NCBI RefSeq assembly: GCF_051622035.1
Contig: NC_135365.1
Span: forward strand, 14,178,001 to 14,242,000
Length of the DNA: 64,000 nt
From: Arctopsyche grandis
Lineage: Eukaryota; Arthropoda; Insecta; Trichoptera; Hydropsychidae
Reading direction: 5' to 3'
How positions within the stretch are numbered: the stretch's first letter is position 1; each line of letters opens with the position of its first letter. Positions 50,101 to 63,572 of the stretch are shown in pieces. Under the pieces are notes generated by a model. It was not told where the DNA came from, ran no database searches, and saw only the letters and a program-made list of their open reading frames with translations. The translations under genes and the position numbers were made by a program.

Positions 50101-53100
50101 ACGACGATTCGTACCAGCCCAATTCTTGGTGAGATATACAAAGCCTATCTCCTTAAAAAAAAACTTATTTTTTTCTTATCATCAGCATTGAAAATACTAT
50201 TCGATTTCAGCATCCAGAATGTATGCCTATAGAAGTACCGGAAGATGACCCCTTCTACGGGCCACTAGGTATCCGTTGCTTGGAGTTCGTTCGCTCAAGT
50301 CCAGCTCCAAGAGTCGACTGCGAATTTGGCTGGCGAGAGCAAATGAACCAAGTCACCGCTTACATTGATGCCTCGCCCATTTACAGCAGTTCAGCTCGAC
50401 AAGCTGATAAATTAAGGCTGTTCAGAAACGGTATGTAGGTATTGTCTAAATACTTCAAGCTAAATAAATAAAATCAAGCTGCATTTCCAGTGTTTCATTT
50501 ACTGTTATAGGTTTACTACAGTATGGACGAGCACAAGCTAGAAGACCGTTGCTACCACCAAGAGAAGACGATGAAGAAGCACTATGTCAAGGAGGTGCTG
50601 TGGATGCTTCATGTTTCAAAGCCGGGGATGGCAGAGTGAACGAACATCCAGGCCTCGTAGCCATGCACATTATATGGTTGAGGAAGCATAACCGGTGAAT
50701 ATGCAATATAAAATATTATATGCTATTTACATTTAATTGTTTACACAAATTTTTTTAATAAAGCTTGGCCACAGAACTCGCACATCTCAATCCTCATTGG
50801 AGCGATGAAAAATTATATCAAGAATCAAGAAAGATTATTGGCGCTTTCATTCAACATATAACTTTTAGAGAATTTTTGCCAATTGTTTTGGGTGAGAATT
50901 ATTAATTTATTACCTACGTATATTGTAAATTAGTTTAAATGCTTATAAACGAATATTTATATACATTTAGGTTCTGAAGTGACACGACTATTCGATTTAG
51001 ACTTAGTCAAAAAAGGATATTACAAAGGTTATAGTAGTAAAGTGAATCCGAGTCCTGCCAATTCTTTTGGTGCAGCTGCTTTCAGATTCGGCCATAGTCT
51101 CGTTCAAGATTCTTTCATGAGATATGATCATTTTCACAGACCACTACCCAACAGTTAGTGATATTTTCTATTTTATTTTTCTAATTTTTTTACAATTGCA
51201 ATTTATTTACAACGGAATTTTAATTTTCGCAGATGTTTCTCTCCACGATGAACTGACTAATCCTTCAAATATATGGAGTTTTGGTGCCGTAGATAGACTA
51301 GTTCTAGGCATGTGCAATCAACCATCACAAAAAAGAGATGAGTTCATCACTCCGGAGTTGACAAATCATTTATTTCAAACGTCTCGATTTGAATTTGGAA
51401 TGGATCTTGCTGCAATTAACATCCAAAGAGGCAGAGATCATGGTATTCCAACATACGTTGAATGGCGTGAACCCTGTGGTCTTACACCCGTAATGGAATG
51501 GTCGGATCTGCTAAAAATTATGCCAGCAAGTACTGTTAGAAATTTGAGAGATGTTTACATGTAAGATTATATTATGTATATCAAGATTTTTTTGCTGTTG
51601 AAAATATTGACACTATCTTAACAATATTGTTACAATTTAGAGATGTTGACGATATTGATCTATTTACTGGAGGAATGTCAGAGCGTCCTGTAGTCGGAGG
51701 TCTTGTTGGACCAACATTTGCTTGTATTATAGCACAACAATTTTCTAATATTCGGAGAGGAGATCGATTTTGGTAAGTTTATCATTATTTTTAATTCAGT
51801 TTTAAAGTGTGCTTGTGACTTTTTTATGTATGGTATTTTTATTTTTATAGGTATGAGAATGGAGGTTTTGAGTCCTCATTTACACCTGCACAATTACAAC
51901 AAATTAGAAAAGTAACGCTCGCCCAAATTCTTTGCCAAACATTAGAGAGCATAGAAACGGTACAACCTTTTGTATTTTTGACTGCAGACAACTTACGGAA
52001 TGAACGATTACCTTGCGGAGCAAAAATACTGAACAATTTTGACTTGACTCCTTGGACTGAACGCAGACTAGACTTTTCTAATGACATAAATGACATTGAC
52101 AGAGGAAGTTTCATTAAAAGTTCTTCTACAAAACCCCATAATATCCACAAAACTTCCACACCACCGACAATAAATCCTAAATTGACAACTGACTCGACGT
52201 TGAACAAATTTACCTCTTCTGATTCTAATAAAATCGATGACAAATTAGATTTTTCTGACAACATGAAATCGAAAATCAATACCGATCCAACTGTACATTT
52301 TATAACTAATACGACCGACTTACAAAACGACTCTCTTCTTTCAAACTTGACTTCGACACCGACTGTCAAAATAGACGACAAATTAGAGACCTTGTTTAGT
52401 GACTTACAAAAAAATCTCAATAAAAACATACTGGCAGACGCTGACAAGCTACAAGTTGACCAAAGATCTTTTCCTAATGTGAAAAATGTAACGCAACTTC
52501 AAAACAACAAAAATAATTCTTCACTTAACCATACTGACGAAATAAATTCAAGACCGAACCAAAAAGACAATAAAAAACAATCAAACAATGACTTTTCAGA
52601 CGACGAGGAAAGTTCTGTAAAAACTTTAGGCTTTTTATTGAATAGTGACTCCCAATTACCATTCTTTGACAGACTCTTCAACAGACAATCGACGACTACT
52701 GAAAAACCGTTGACCCGACCAAGACCAAAGCCTCAAATAGAGTATTATCATTCAACTCAAAGTCCAAACAGATATACGTATTTAATAAACATTGTGCCCA
52801 AAACCACAACACCAAAATACGTATCGAGCTTTCCACAAAAAGAAACTATAAAAATCACAGTTCAAGGGTCTACACCTTCTAAAATAAGACCCCAAACTAA
52901 TGTATTTCCATATAACAAACGACCCGTATACGATAACAATAAATTGGAGTATCGACCTATGACTACCTTCCACCAAATTGTAAATCAAGATCCATACAAT
53001 AACAATGCACGACCACAAAGTTCAAATTCGAAACCACAATTTTCCACCACTTATAATCGTCCACAATCGAATAATCCATTGAGTGATTTTCCTGATAGTT

Positions 53101-54608
53101 ACTTCAATTCAGATCAACAAGACAACACAGATTCCTTCCAAACTGGATATAATAGACCAAATCGACCATACAGACCGAACGCAAATGCCTATACAACTGA
53201 GTATAATCCTTACACTCTTGTAACCTTCAGCCACGTCGAAACCACCAAACGATATAATTCATTCAACCCTAATGATGATTATTTCATACCAAACAAAGTA
53301 CCGACAAGACCGACTTTGAGCAACAATGAAGCTAACTATGGACAGAACTTACGACCTTCAAACAAACCAGCTAATACTGGAATAACGATTTATATTGAAA
53401 ATAGTCCGCCAAAAGTAGATCCTATAAATACTTTTACTTCCAATAATGGTTACGGGTCTTCAAATTCCAAACCAATTATTCAAAATTCTTTTGATAATGA
53501 AGAAATCATTCCTCTTTTTACTCGCCCAAGCTACCAAAAACCTTTACTAAACAGACCATTGACGAACTCAAAACCGACTTACCAAGGCACTACATCTTTC
53601 AGTACCATTCGACCGACAAATGACAATTACGACAAACCACTCCAAAGCGAATATGGACAATTTTCAAACACATACAACTCTCAACAAACAAATACGCAAT
53701 ACCCTCAAGTTAGTTCAACAAATAACAAAAATCCTTTTTATGGTTACGGAACAAACAAATATCCAGAGAATAAAAATCCACCAAATAAACCTAGACCGAC
53801 AAACGTCAATATAAATCTGGCCTCCGAGTATGGCAATCAACAGCACACAGATATTTCCATTGTTATTGATCCAAATTTACAAAATAAACCTCAGTTGAAA
53901 CCACAAAGCACTTATCAATCATTCCATAAATCCTACAGTACAACTAAAGCGCCTACTAAATATTTTTATATTGGTAATGTACTACACAAATATCCAGAAG
54001 ATGATGAAAATGGAAAAACATTTACGCCAAAAACTCCTCAAAGCAATTATAAGAGCGATCACATTGTAAGAGAAAATTACAATAATATTTGGAAGCCAGA
54101 TAAAAATGAACACACCTTATATTATGGTTCGCCAGATGAAGATGAAAAAAAAATAAAAGCACCGAAAGAAAATGAATCTCTTGAAAATAGCAAAGATGAA
54201 CCAAAGCAAAAAACAATTGGAAATGGAAGAGGTGATACACAGGGCACATTTCCATTAAAGCGTCCAATTACACAGAGATTGAAATTACCAAAACCGGCCA
54301 ATAATAAAGTTAAAGACAAAGTATTTTTTGATGTCATACCGAGTGAAAACAGGTAATACATTTGAAATTCTCACGTTAATGTTAAATTATAGGTTATTTG
54401 AAATTTCATTAAAGTATCTATGTACTTTATCATTTACAGCCCAATGACATGGATAACATTTAATGAAAAACCTGAAGAATCTTCATCAGATAATCCATAT
54501 AACATCATGCCAAAAATAGCTGAAGATCCAAACGCATCAAAGGAATTACCAAGACCAATGAGTTTAAATTCCAAAAGATTCATTCACAGACAAGTTGACA
54601 AACAATAA
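35127..54608 (+). CDS. Secreted heme peroxidase with long disordered tail
   Basis: Twelve exons join in phase: 35127-36091, 36169-36295, 48102-48248, 49792-50128, 50211-50430, 50511-50694, 50764-50891, 50971-51153, 51233-51560, 51641-51772, 51851-54352, 54440-54608 (1806 residues plus a missing start). The first visible exon opens with a hydrophobic stretch ([14 protein letters not shown]), probably a signal peptide completed upstream, then about 300 Ser/Thr/Glu-rich residues. The animal heme peroxidase domain follows. Its key residues are present: distal His in WGQFLDHD (codon 50030), Arg and Glu in [10 protein letters not shown] (50633, 50642), proximal His in FRFGHS (51093) and the signature [13 protein letters not shown]. 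After it come roughly 800 residues rich in Asn, Pro, Tyr, Thr and Lys with no fold. No Ig or LRR repeats, so not peroxidasin. It should oxidise extracellular substrates with hydrogen peroxide; natural substrate unknown. Intron 3 is 11.8 kb and full of transposons. Confidence 0.93.
36990..37345 (+). mobile_element. tRNA-derived SINE, nearly full length
   Basis: Inside peroxidase intron 3. A box GTAGCTCATTGGTTAGCG, B box GGGCTCGAGCCC, then GCTGGCCAGACCTTGG, the core GATCGTTTCCTATCAGAGTT and a long distal part with CATAGATGTCTCTGCAGATG. This is the most complete copy and the best guide to the family. Confidence 0.8.
37346..38997. other. Intron 3 sequence, nothing recognised
   Basis: AT-rich intronic DNA. 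The word CGAACCA/TTCATGAACGAAC recurs near 37480 and 37850 but no gene or complete element is seen. Confidence 0.3.
38998..39087 (+). repeat. 90-bp direct repeat, left copy
   Basis: The sequence from ATATTTGGTAAAAAAGAAGG to CGAAAAATGATG is repeated at 39490-39579 with no difference that I can see. The two copies border the foldback element. Confidence 0.93.
39088..39488. mobile_element. Foldback element, 401 bp, complete
   Basis: The terminal inverted repeats start GGTCTACGTGACGAGACAGA and (right end, reverse complement) GGTCTCCGTGGCGAGACAGA. The whole element folds on itself, with arms of nearly 200 bp around a short loop containing TCTGCGCGCGCACAT. Its inner arms match 32847-33128. No coding capacity. 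The class is unclear; the ends do not match hAT or PIF/Harbinger. Confidence 0.85.
39490..39579 (+). repeat. 90-bp direct repeat, right copy
   Basis: Second copy of 38998-39087, separated from the end of the foldback element by one base. Confidence 0.93.
39930..40020. mobile_element. Remnant of a dispersed arthropod repeat
   Basis: An ATCATC run is followed by ATCCACTGCTGGATGAAGGC and CTCTCCAACACGTTTCC. The words CCACTGCTGGA and AGGCCTC after ATCATC runs are common in dispersed repeats of many arthropod genomes. Only this fragment is present. Confidence 0.5.
40140..40453. mobile_element. PIF/Harbinger-type MITE, 314 bp
   Basis: Termini GGGCGAAAACAAACAAAGAG and (right end, reverse complement) GGGCAAAGCACACAGAGGCA begin long imperfect inverted repeats containing GGCACGCGGCACGTGTTTTT. 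A 3-bp TAA flanks each side (40137-40139, 40454-40456), fitting the TWA preference of PIF/Harbinger. No transposase. Confidence 0.8.
40461..40720. mobile_element. Diverged partial MITE related to 40140-40453
   Basis: The right part reads CTAAAAAAATACGTGCCGTG then TACCACTCTGTGT, closely following the right end of the adjacent MITE (AAAAAAACACGTGCCGCGTG, CCTCTGTGTG). The left end is not clear. Confidence 0.4.
40738..40947 (-). pseudogene. RTE-like LINE C-terminal fragment, broken
   Basis: Read on the minus strand the frame gives [20 protein letters not shown], then WVGHVV, MDKR, and GRWVDEI, interrupted by at least four stop codons. The order W-[AV]-GHV-x-R-MD and RWxDEI is the usual C-terminal end of insect RTE-type reverse transcriptase proteins. 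The rest of the LINE is absent. It lies within peroxidase intron 3. Confidence 0.7.
40948..44691. other. Intron 3 sequence, nothing recognised
   Basis: No exon that could join the neighbouring peroxidase exons is needed, since 36295 and 48102 already match in phase. Open frames here, such as 41434-41676 on the minus strand, resemble nothing I know. Confidence 0.35.
44692..44965 (+). mobile_element. tRNA-derived SINE, well preserved
   Basis: A box CATAGCTCGGTGGTTGCG, B box GGGTTCAAGCCC, then the linker GTGCTGCTGGTCATACTTGG and the core GATCGTTTCC...TTTATCTGATTTCATTG. It ends TTTGAATAGAATTTCAAATG. It shares its variant head with 22900-23116. Confidence 0.75.
45774..45955 (+). promoter_or_regulatory. 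TATA plus initiator promoter with short first exon
   Basis: TATATATA begins near 45774 and a TCAGTATA initiator has its A at 45807, about 31 bp apart, the ideal geometry. An ATG follows at about 45875-45880, and [16 protein letters not shown] can be read before a donor-like GCG|GTAATT. The exon would end in phase 1, which does not match peroxidase exon 3 (phase 2), so it is not a simple alternative start of that gene. It may drive an unknown nested transcript in intron 3. Confidence 0.4.
46284..46654. mobile_element. Nonautonomous hAT-like element, 371 bp
   Basis: The left end is CATATGCGGATCTATGG and the right end in reverse complement CAGTAGCGGATCCATAA. The 8-bp flanks ATTAAAGC and ATTAAAAC differ at one position. 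A run of about 16 Cs lies near the right end. AT-rich interior, no transposase. Intronic. Confidence 0.75.
46663..48101. other. End of intron 3, nothing recognised
   Basis: AT-rich up to about 47500, then more balanced to the acceptor TTTGTCCGCAG at 48101. No additional exon is supported. Confidence 0.35.
48347..48392. repeat. Hairpin, 20-bp perfect arms
   Basis: GAAATACGTACACAGTGAAA (48347-48366) and its exact reverse complement (48373-48392) flank a 6-bp loop. It lies 99 bp after peroxidase exon 3. It may be the core of a small transposon remnant. Confidence 0.9.
48450..49770. mobile_element. Nested cluster of short hAT-like MITEs
   Basis: Intron 4 of the peroxidase is filled with small related inverted-repeat elements. 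Recurrent words include CAATAGACCTCTCCATTG, CAATAGTGAACCATTTTTT, GGTTCGGCGAACCTTTAAC and GGTTAGGCAAACCTTTAAC, in both orientations. One element (48698-48829) has GGCGGTCAGGTT ends. The cluster runs to within about 20 bp of the acceptor of exon 4 (49791). Confidence 0.6.
48846..48998. mobile_element. Short hAT-like MITE, 153 bp
   Basis: Ends CAGAGGTAGGCGTTGGCTCG and (reverse complement of right end) CAGAGGTAGGCGTTAACTCG match at 18 of 20 positions. The 8-bp flanks share GTAAT only. Same family as 11640-11772. Confidence 0.65.
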
Positions 54609-54901
54609 AAATAATCTAAACTCAAATATGATGTATTGTAAATTAAAATAAGAATAATATTTATTTTAACATTAATTTTTAGTTCATTTAAAAGAAAACC
54701 CTAATACTATTTATTACATGGTTAAGTATTGCAACTGCGACTCGCCAATTTAGGAACAGTAATCCACAGGATTTAGGTATTTTTATATAGATGAGAACTT
54801 GTTTCAAAAAAATTACTTAGCTTAGGTGTGTAACAAATTTATTTTTATATTCTAGTCACTATTTATCTATAATTCAAAAATTAAACGTATGGATCATACT
54901 A

Positions 54902-55795
54902 CTATTCCTTGAAAATATCTTTTAAGTCTGTCTGATCCTTTTTAGCTTCTGCAAACGTTGAAGCAAATGATTTTTTTGTTTCAGTATCACGACTGGCTTT
55001 TTCCAACCAGTCCTCTCTTTTAACACCAATACTTTCTTTCAATACATCCATGGCTTGAAAATATAAAGACTCTTCATTTTCATTATCAGAATTTTTCATT
55101 GTTTCATGAATATCTAAAAGTTGTTGAACATTTGTCTTGCTTTTTGTATCAGAGAGATTCACAGTTCCTATTGGTTCGCCAGACTTATGATATTTACTGA
55201 AAACCGATTGAAAAATAAATCAGTAGATATAAAACAAATCAACAACACTTCGAAAATGTAAGCAAATACAGATGACTTTAAAAATGAAATACTAACGCTC
55301 TTATGATATCTTCTTTGTAATAAATTGGTCTAATCGTAACTGCTGAAATAGTGCGATCGAAAACAGGTTCCCTAGTTGGGGGAAAAGCTCTATATATATC
55401 CCACCAAATAGGTCTATCTTCGGGATGCATTGCTTTGCATCGAAGTAAACCTTCCACCCTGAGGAAAACAAAAAATAGATAAATTCAAGAAATATTCAAT
55501 ATATTTCAAAAATATTATACATCAAACATGCAGTTAACCTCCTCAGATTCTAAAATAAAAACGTTGTTTAACCTAAATTCAGAACAGTTCAATTTTTAAA
55601 TGTGTAAATTTTATACGTTTTTTGAAAACAAGGCATTTTGCATATCAAAACTGAACATGGAATCAATTTAATGGGATTGTAACCTATAATAGATTTTTTT
55701 TCTTAATTTGTGGTGGAAATAAATCACATAAATCACAAGACAAATACATACCGAGTAAATATAGTACCAATTCTTTCTAAGCGACTGTTGGCCAT
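54902..55795 (-). CDS. mRpS23: Mitochondrial small ribosomal subunit protein mS23
   Basis: Three exons on the minus strand, 55795-55752, 55458-55297 and 55196-54902, join in phase to 166 residues. The start MANSRLERIGTIFTRVEGLL and the block PIWWDIYRAFPPTREPVFDR are characteristic of MRPS23, followed by YYKEDIIRAKYH and a Lys/Glu-rich helical C-terminus. It is a nuclear-encoded protein of the mitochondrial 28S subunit. It ends 293 bp from the peroxidase stop (convergent). A TTTATT at 54838 on the plus strand provides an AATAAA signal 59 bp past the stop. Length is typical of insect members. Confidence 0.93.
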
Positions 55796-56049
55796 TATAC
55801 TGCTGCAAAAGCACCAAGTCAATCAAACCACGCAACTGTCAAACTGGTGGCCCTAATACCACAAATGTTTGCCATAAACAAAAATATTTAGTCTATTTTT
55901 GTCGGTATTTAAATATGAAATGTAAGTATTTATATTAAATGGCCAGTATTCATCGTTCAGTATACAAATAGTCGGCTTAAATAATGAAAAGGTCAGTATT
56001 TATATTAAATGGTAAGTATTTTAATATAAATAGTCAGTATTAATTTTAA
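55796..56049. other. Upstream of mRpS23, short repeated words
   Basis: About four spaced copies of a TCAGTATT(T/A) word alternating with TATTAAATGG occur at 55920-56035. They may be remains of a tandem repeat. The mRpS23 promoter should lie at the left edge. Confidence 0.4.
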
Positions 56050-57208
56050 AGGTCTGTTCATACTTAACAGCACTGCACGGCTTCAGCACTGCACGACTCC
56101 GTTTCAAATATGTCATTTTATTACATTTCTATTCATATCTACCTACACGTCGCGGTCACGTCACGTTTACAGCAATTTGGCCGAGTGCAAGACAAAATCG
56201 GCTTACTTATACATTAGAGGCCATGACGATACGGCACAATATTGCTTACGTCGTATTGTCGAGTACTTGCAATAAGAATGCATACATGTGCATTCGTAGC
56301 TACGCGTCAGAATACAAGTCGGCAAAAATGTTTCAACGTTTATCGAACGAAAAATTATGTATAATCGCGCTGTTGTTGGAAGAAGAAACTCAAGAAGGCA
56401 ATAAAAAAGCAAGGAGGCGTTTTGATGTGCATCCCATGTTAAAAAATAGAAAAACCGAAGGAGAGTTTTGGACACTGTATAAGGAGCTTGTGGATGATGG
56501 ACAAAATTTTTTTAAATATTTCCGTAAAAAATAAATTCTTTTTTAAATATTTGCGCCAAAACCATGTTGAAAGATTGAACAGCTGTCAACTGTCACTATC
56601 GATAATTGGTCCAAAACAGCAAAGCGGCAGACTCATGGCACGTAATTCACGTGTATATTTCCACGATGGCCAAAAAACGGATGTTGCTGTAAGGTATGAA
56701 CAGGAAATGTCGGGTACTGCTGTAAGCCTGCCGTGGCGTAAACGTGACGGTTGGTATGAATATACCCATACAAAATGCACTGTTACGTATACTAAACAGA
56801 GCCACCGAGTAATTGCGATCGGATTAGGCCGGGTAGCGTCTTGAGAGACCGTGTGACCGGGGTAAGTGGTTTTAAGGATTAGCGACAAGCTAAGTGCATG
56901 AAAGCTAAACAATGATTGCACTTCTCATACCGTGGGAATACATATCCGAATACGTGACTATACAGTAGGTAAACAGATTAGACGTCCTGAGAGATCTACC
57001 TCTTATAAGGCGGTACGTAGGCGATATCATGTCATTCTGGACGGAGCGCTGTCAGTGCGTATATCTCCTGAATCATCAATAAATGCTGAACGATAGCTTA
57101 GCAGGAGCTGTAATGTGTGTGTATAAATGCTGGGTGACCAGTGGCTGTGGTACGGCCGGCCGGATACCTGCTGAAGTCGGTACGTGCTGACTAGGTATTA
57201 ACAGACCT
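56050..57208 (+). mobile_element. PIF/Harbinger-like element, internally degraded
   Basis: The left end GGTCTGTTCATACTTAACAG and the right end in reverse complement GGTCTGTTAATACCTAGTCA begin imperfect inverted repeats of about 40 bp (both continue into GACTTCAGCA/GGCTTCAGCA). TAA lies next to both ends, with one extra T on the right. Near the left end is an ORF for the N-terminal part of a Harbinger-type transposase. The catalytic DDE part is missing, so the 1.16-kb copy is nonautonomous. Confidence 0.7.
56223..56534 (+). pseudogene. Harbinger transposase N-terminal fragment
   Basis: 103 codons. The region KKARRRFDVHPMLKNRK, then EGEFWTLYKELVDDGQNFFK and YFR, follows the conserved N-terminal pattern RRRFWVHP...R...GEF..LY..L..D...F..YFRM of PIF/Harbinger transposases and their ALP1-like relatives. 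The frame stops right after YFRKK, where the nuclease domain should continue, and the DNA downstream does not resume it. Confidence 0.72.
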
Positions 57209-57352
57209 TTAATGGTGGGTTTTATTTTGAGAAATGTATTACTTTTTGGTTGGTATCAATACAAGGTTGGTATGATATTGATAGACAATTTCATACAACA
57301 GGAATTGCTATTTATTCTGGCGAATGAACGTCAGGTTTGGTTCGGTGATTAT

Positions 57353-57630
57353 TAGTCAAATGTGAACCGGTCACAGGACAACCGGTCACACGTGATCACC
57401 CGTCACACTGGGCACACCCTAAAACTGATCACACCCGAAAATTGGTCACATCCAAAAATTAAAAATTGGTTGAATTCTTGGGTGTGACCAGTTTTTTTGT
57501 GACTAATTTTCGGGTGTTACCAGTTTTCTCGTGACCAGTTTTAGGGTGTGACCAGTTTTAATGTGACGGATGATCACTTGTGACCGATCTAGAGCGACTG
57601 GTTGTCCTGTGACTGGTTCACATATGACTA
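57353..57630. repeat. Large inverted repeat built from GGTCACA units
   Basis: Ends TAGTCAAATGTGAACCGGTC and (reverse complement of right end) TAGTCATATGTGAACCAGTC start arms of about 110-140 bp around TTAAAAATTGG. The arms are themselves tandem copies of a 14-17 bp unit like AAAACTGGTCACACCC. Both flanks carry CGTCAGGTTT in direct orientation. Probably a MITE; class unknown. Confidence 0.75.
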
Positions 57631-58362
57631 GTAGTCCGTTTACCGTCAGGTTTTTATGCTGATATTTGATAATTTGACTATTTTGTTAATAAAATACTAG
57701 CCGAAAACGGATTTATATAGTTACCGAAATTGATTAAATATTTATTTAATATCGTTATTATTATTTATGAGTAAATTCAAATCATCAATAATACAAAAAA
57801 CCCAAAATATACCTAAATTGCAACTCATCTATTTGACTGGCATTTTTTTTATTTGAAAACAGAACAAAATTCATTTTGTTTAATCAGCAGAAAATTACCA
57901 TTGAAGATGTGTAATTTACGATGATTCATCAATCAAATATAAGCCCACTTCAAGAACAATGAAGTCGACCAATAAAGCTCTCAACATGAAGCCCCCCCCC
58001 CAACAAAAACAGACTGAGACTGAAGACGGATGCTAAACAATCTGATTAAAAATCTGCAAAATTACTGATTTTCTAATCATATCAATTAATAAATTGTTAC
58101 ACAATTTTTCTTATTAACTTAAATATGATGAAACCAAAATCATTTATTCTTAGAAAAGATAAGTTATTAACGGCATTGTTTTTTTTAACATTCATCGATT
58201 TCTATGATTCATCATACACTCCTAAAATTCTTATCAGGATGAATGTTCCTAATCTTATCAAACGCTATAATAATTTTGATAAGATAGTACTATTTCGACG
58301 TTACCATAGACGTTACCTGTAGCCTCAGTGGACAAGTTTCCTTTGGATATTTTTAAAAAGAA
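57631..58362. other. Intergenic and promoter of small membrane gene
   Basis: AT-rich. CCTCAGTGG with A at 58327 is a good initiator 36 bp upstream of the next gene's start codon. A 65-codon open frame at 58125-58322 is AT-driven and unconvincing. Confidence 0.4.
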
Positions 58363-58833
58363 ATGGCAGCTAAACGATCCTTCCTGTTCTATTTGACAGT
58401 AATTCTAGGTAACAAAATCGGTTAAAACCCATTTCATCAAATATTGAACACACTGAATTTCTGTAGTTATTTCACATCTAATTATTTCAGTTGTAATAAG
58501 CATATTCGTCCAAGAGACAGAGGCAAGGAGGAAGATACTTCGGGGGCGAAAGACTGTGACTAAAACTTATGCCCGTAAGATACTGTCAATATTTCACCCT
58601 AAATACTGCTTATATTTAATTTTAGGAATGATTGATAAATAAAATTATAATATTTTTCTTTTCAATCGATAGGAGGTAATGCAGTACCAGCATGGGCTGT
58701 GACATTGATGGTCGGCATAGCGATGATTATTTTTGGTGGAATATTATACGGAATTATGAGAAAAGTTGTGTTAGGAGATAATTCCGATCCTGGCCGGGTA
58801 ACTTACTCTCCAACTATGACAAGTGAACCGTAG
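58363..58833 (+). CDS. Small two-helix membrane protein, unknown family
   Basis: Exons 58363-58408, 58491-58574 and 58673-58833 join in phase (1 and 1) to 96 residues. MAAKRSFLFYLTVILVVISI is a signal peptide or first membrane helix. A basic segment follows (ARRKILRGRKTVTKTYARGN), then a hydrophobic span (PAWAVTLMVGIAMIIFGGIL) and a short tail ending TYSPTMTSEP. The donor and acceptor sites are good (CTAG|GTAACA, TTTCAG, ATCGATAG). An initiator lies at 58327 and AATAAA at 58980. It looks like a type I single-pass protein if the leader is cleaved. I do not recognise the family. It is convergent with U2af50, whose stop is about 570 bp away. Confidence 0.75.
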
Positions 58834-59400
58834 CTTTTTTACAAATCAGAGCTGGCGATTAAGCTGTTCAAAATTATCTAAGCAGCAACATTGTTGAAAT
58901 CATTTTTTTTTACCAATATATTACTTATATATTATAGAATATATTATAGAATACGCATTAAATCTTATTAACAATGCCTAATAAAAAAAATTAAAAATTT
59001 TTTGTAATTATTACTCAAAACTCCTTACTAAATACATACATAATGTATAATATTTATAAGCAAGAGAAAAAAACACATTTACATACATGTCCAGTTTATT
59101 GACAAAATTGTGTAAATATTAATGAAAACATTCATTCTCTGGAAATGAACGAATTACATTACATCAAGTTGAAATATAATCAAAATTTACATTATAAAAG
59201 TTACTAATTTCCCTTTGAAAATGGGTTTTAGTGCTTAAGTTTTAGTGAAATATAAAATCATTGTGTATTCACAAAGAAACGTCAAGGAAATTATTTAAAT
59301 CAATTCATATATGTATTGTTTTCATTACACCTCATCATTCTGCGTTTAAATTGCAAGTGCAATGAAATAATTTATACAAATAAGTTATGAGAAAATTTGT
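58834..59400. other. Convergent 3' UTRs
   Basis: Space between two convergent genes. AATAAA at 58980 serves the plus gene; TTTATT at 59095-59100 gives an AATAAA for U2af50 about 300 bp after its stop. Confidence 0.5.

Positions 59401-63572
<4,172 letters not shown>

Noticed and set aside
51845-52447. 200-codon minus-strand frame
   Set aside because: Mirror of the peroxidase tail exon; the plus-strand frame is open for 792 codons and splices correctly.
56488-56844. Continuation of the Harbinger transposase in another frame
   Set aside because: The 118-codon frame shows no DDE-nuclease motifs; I could not support it as transposase.
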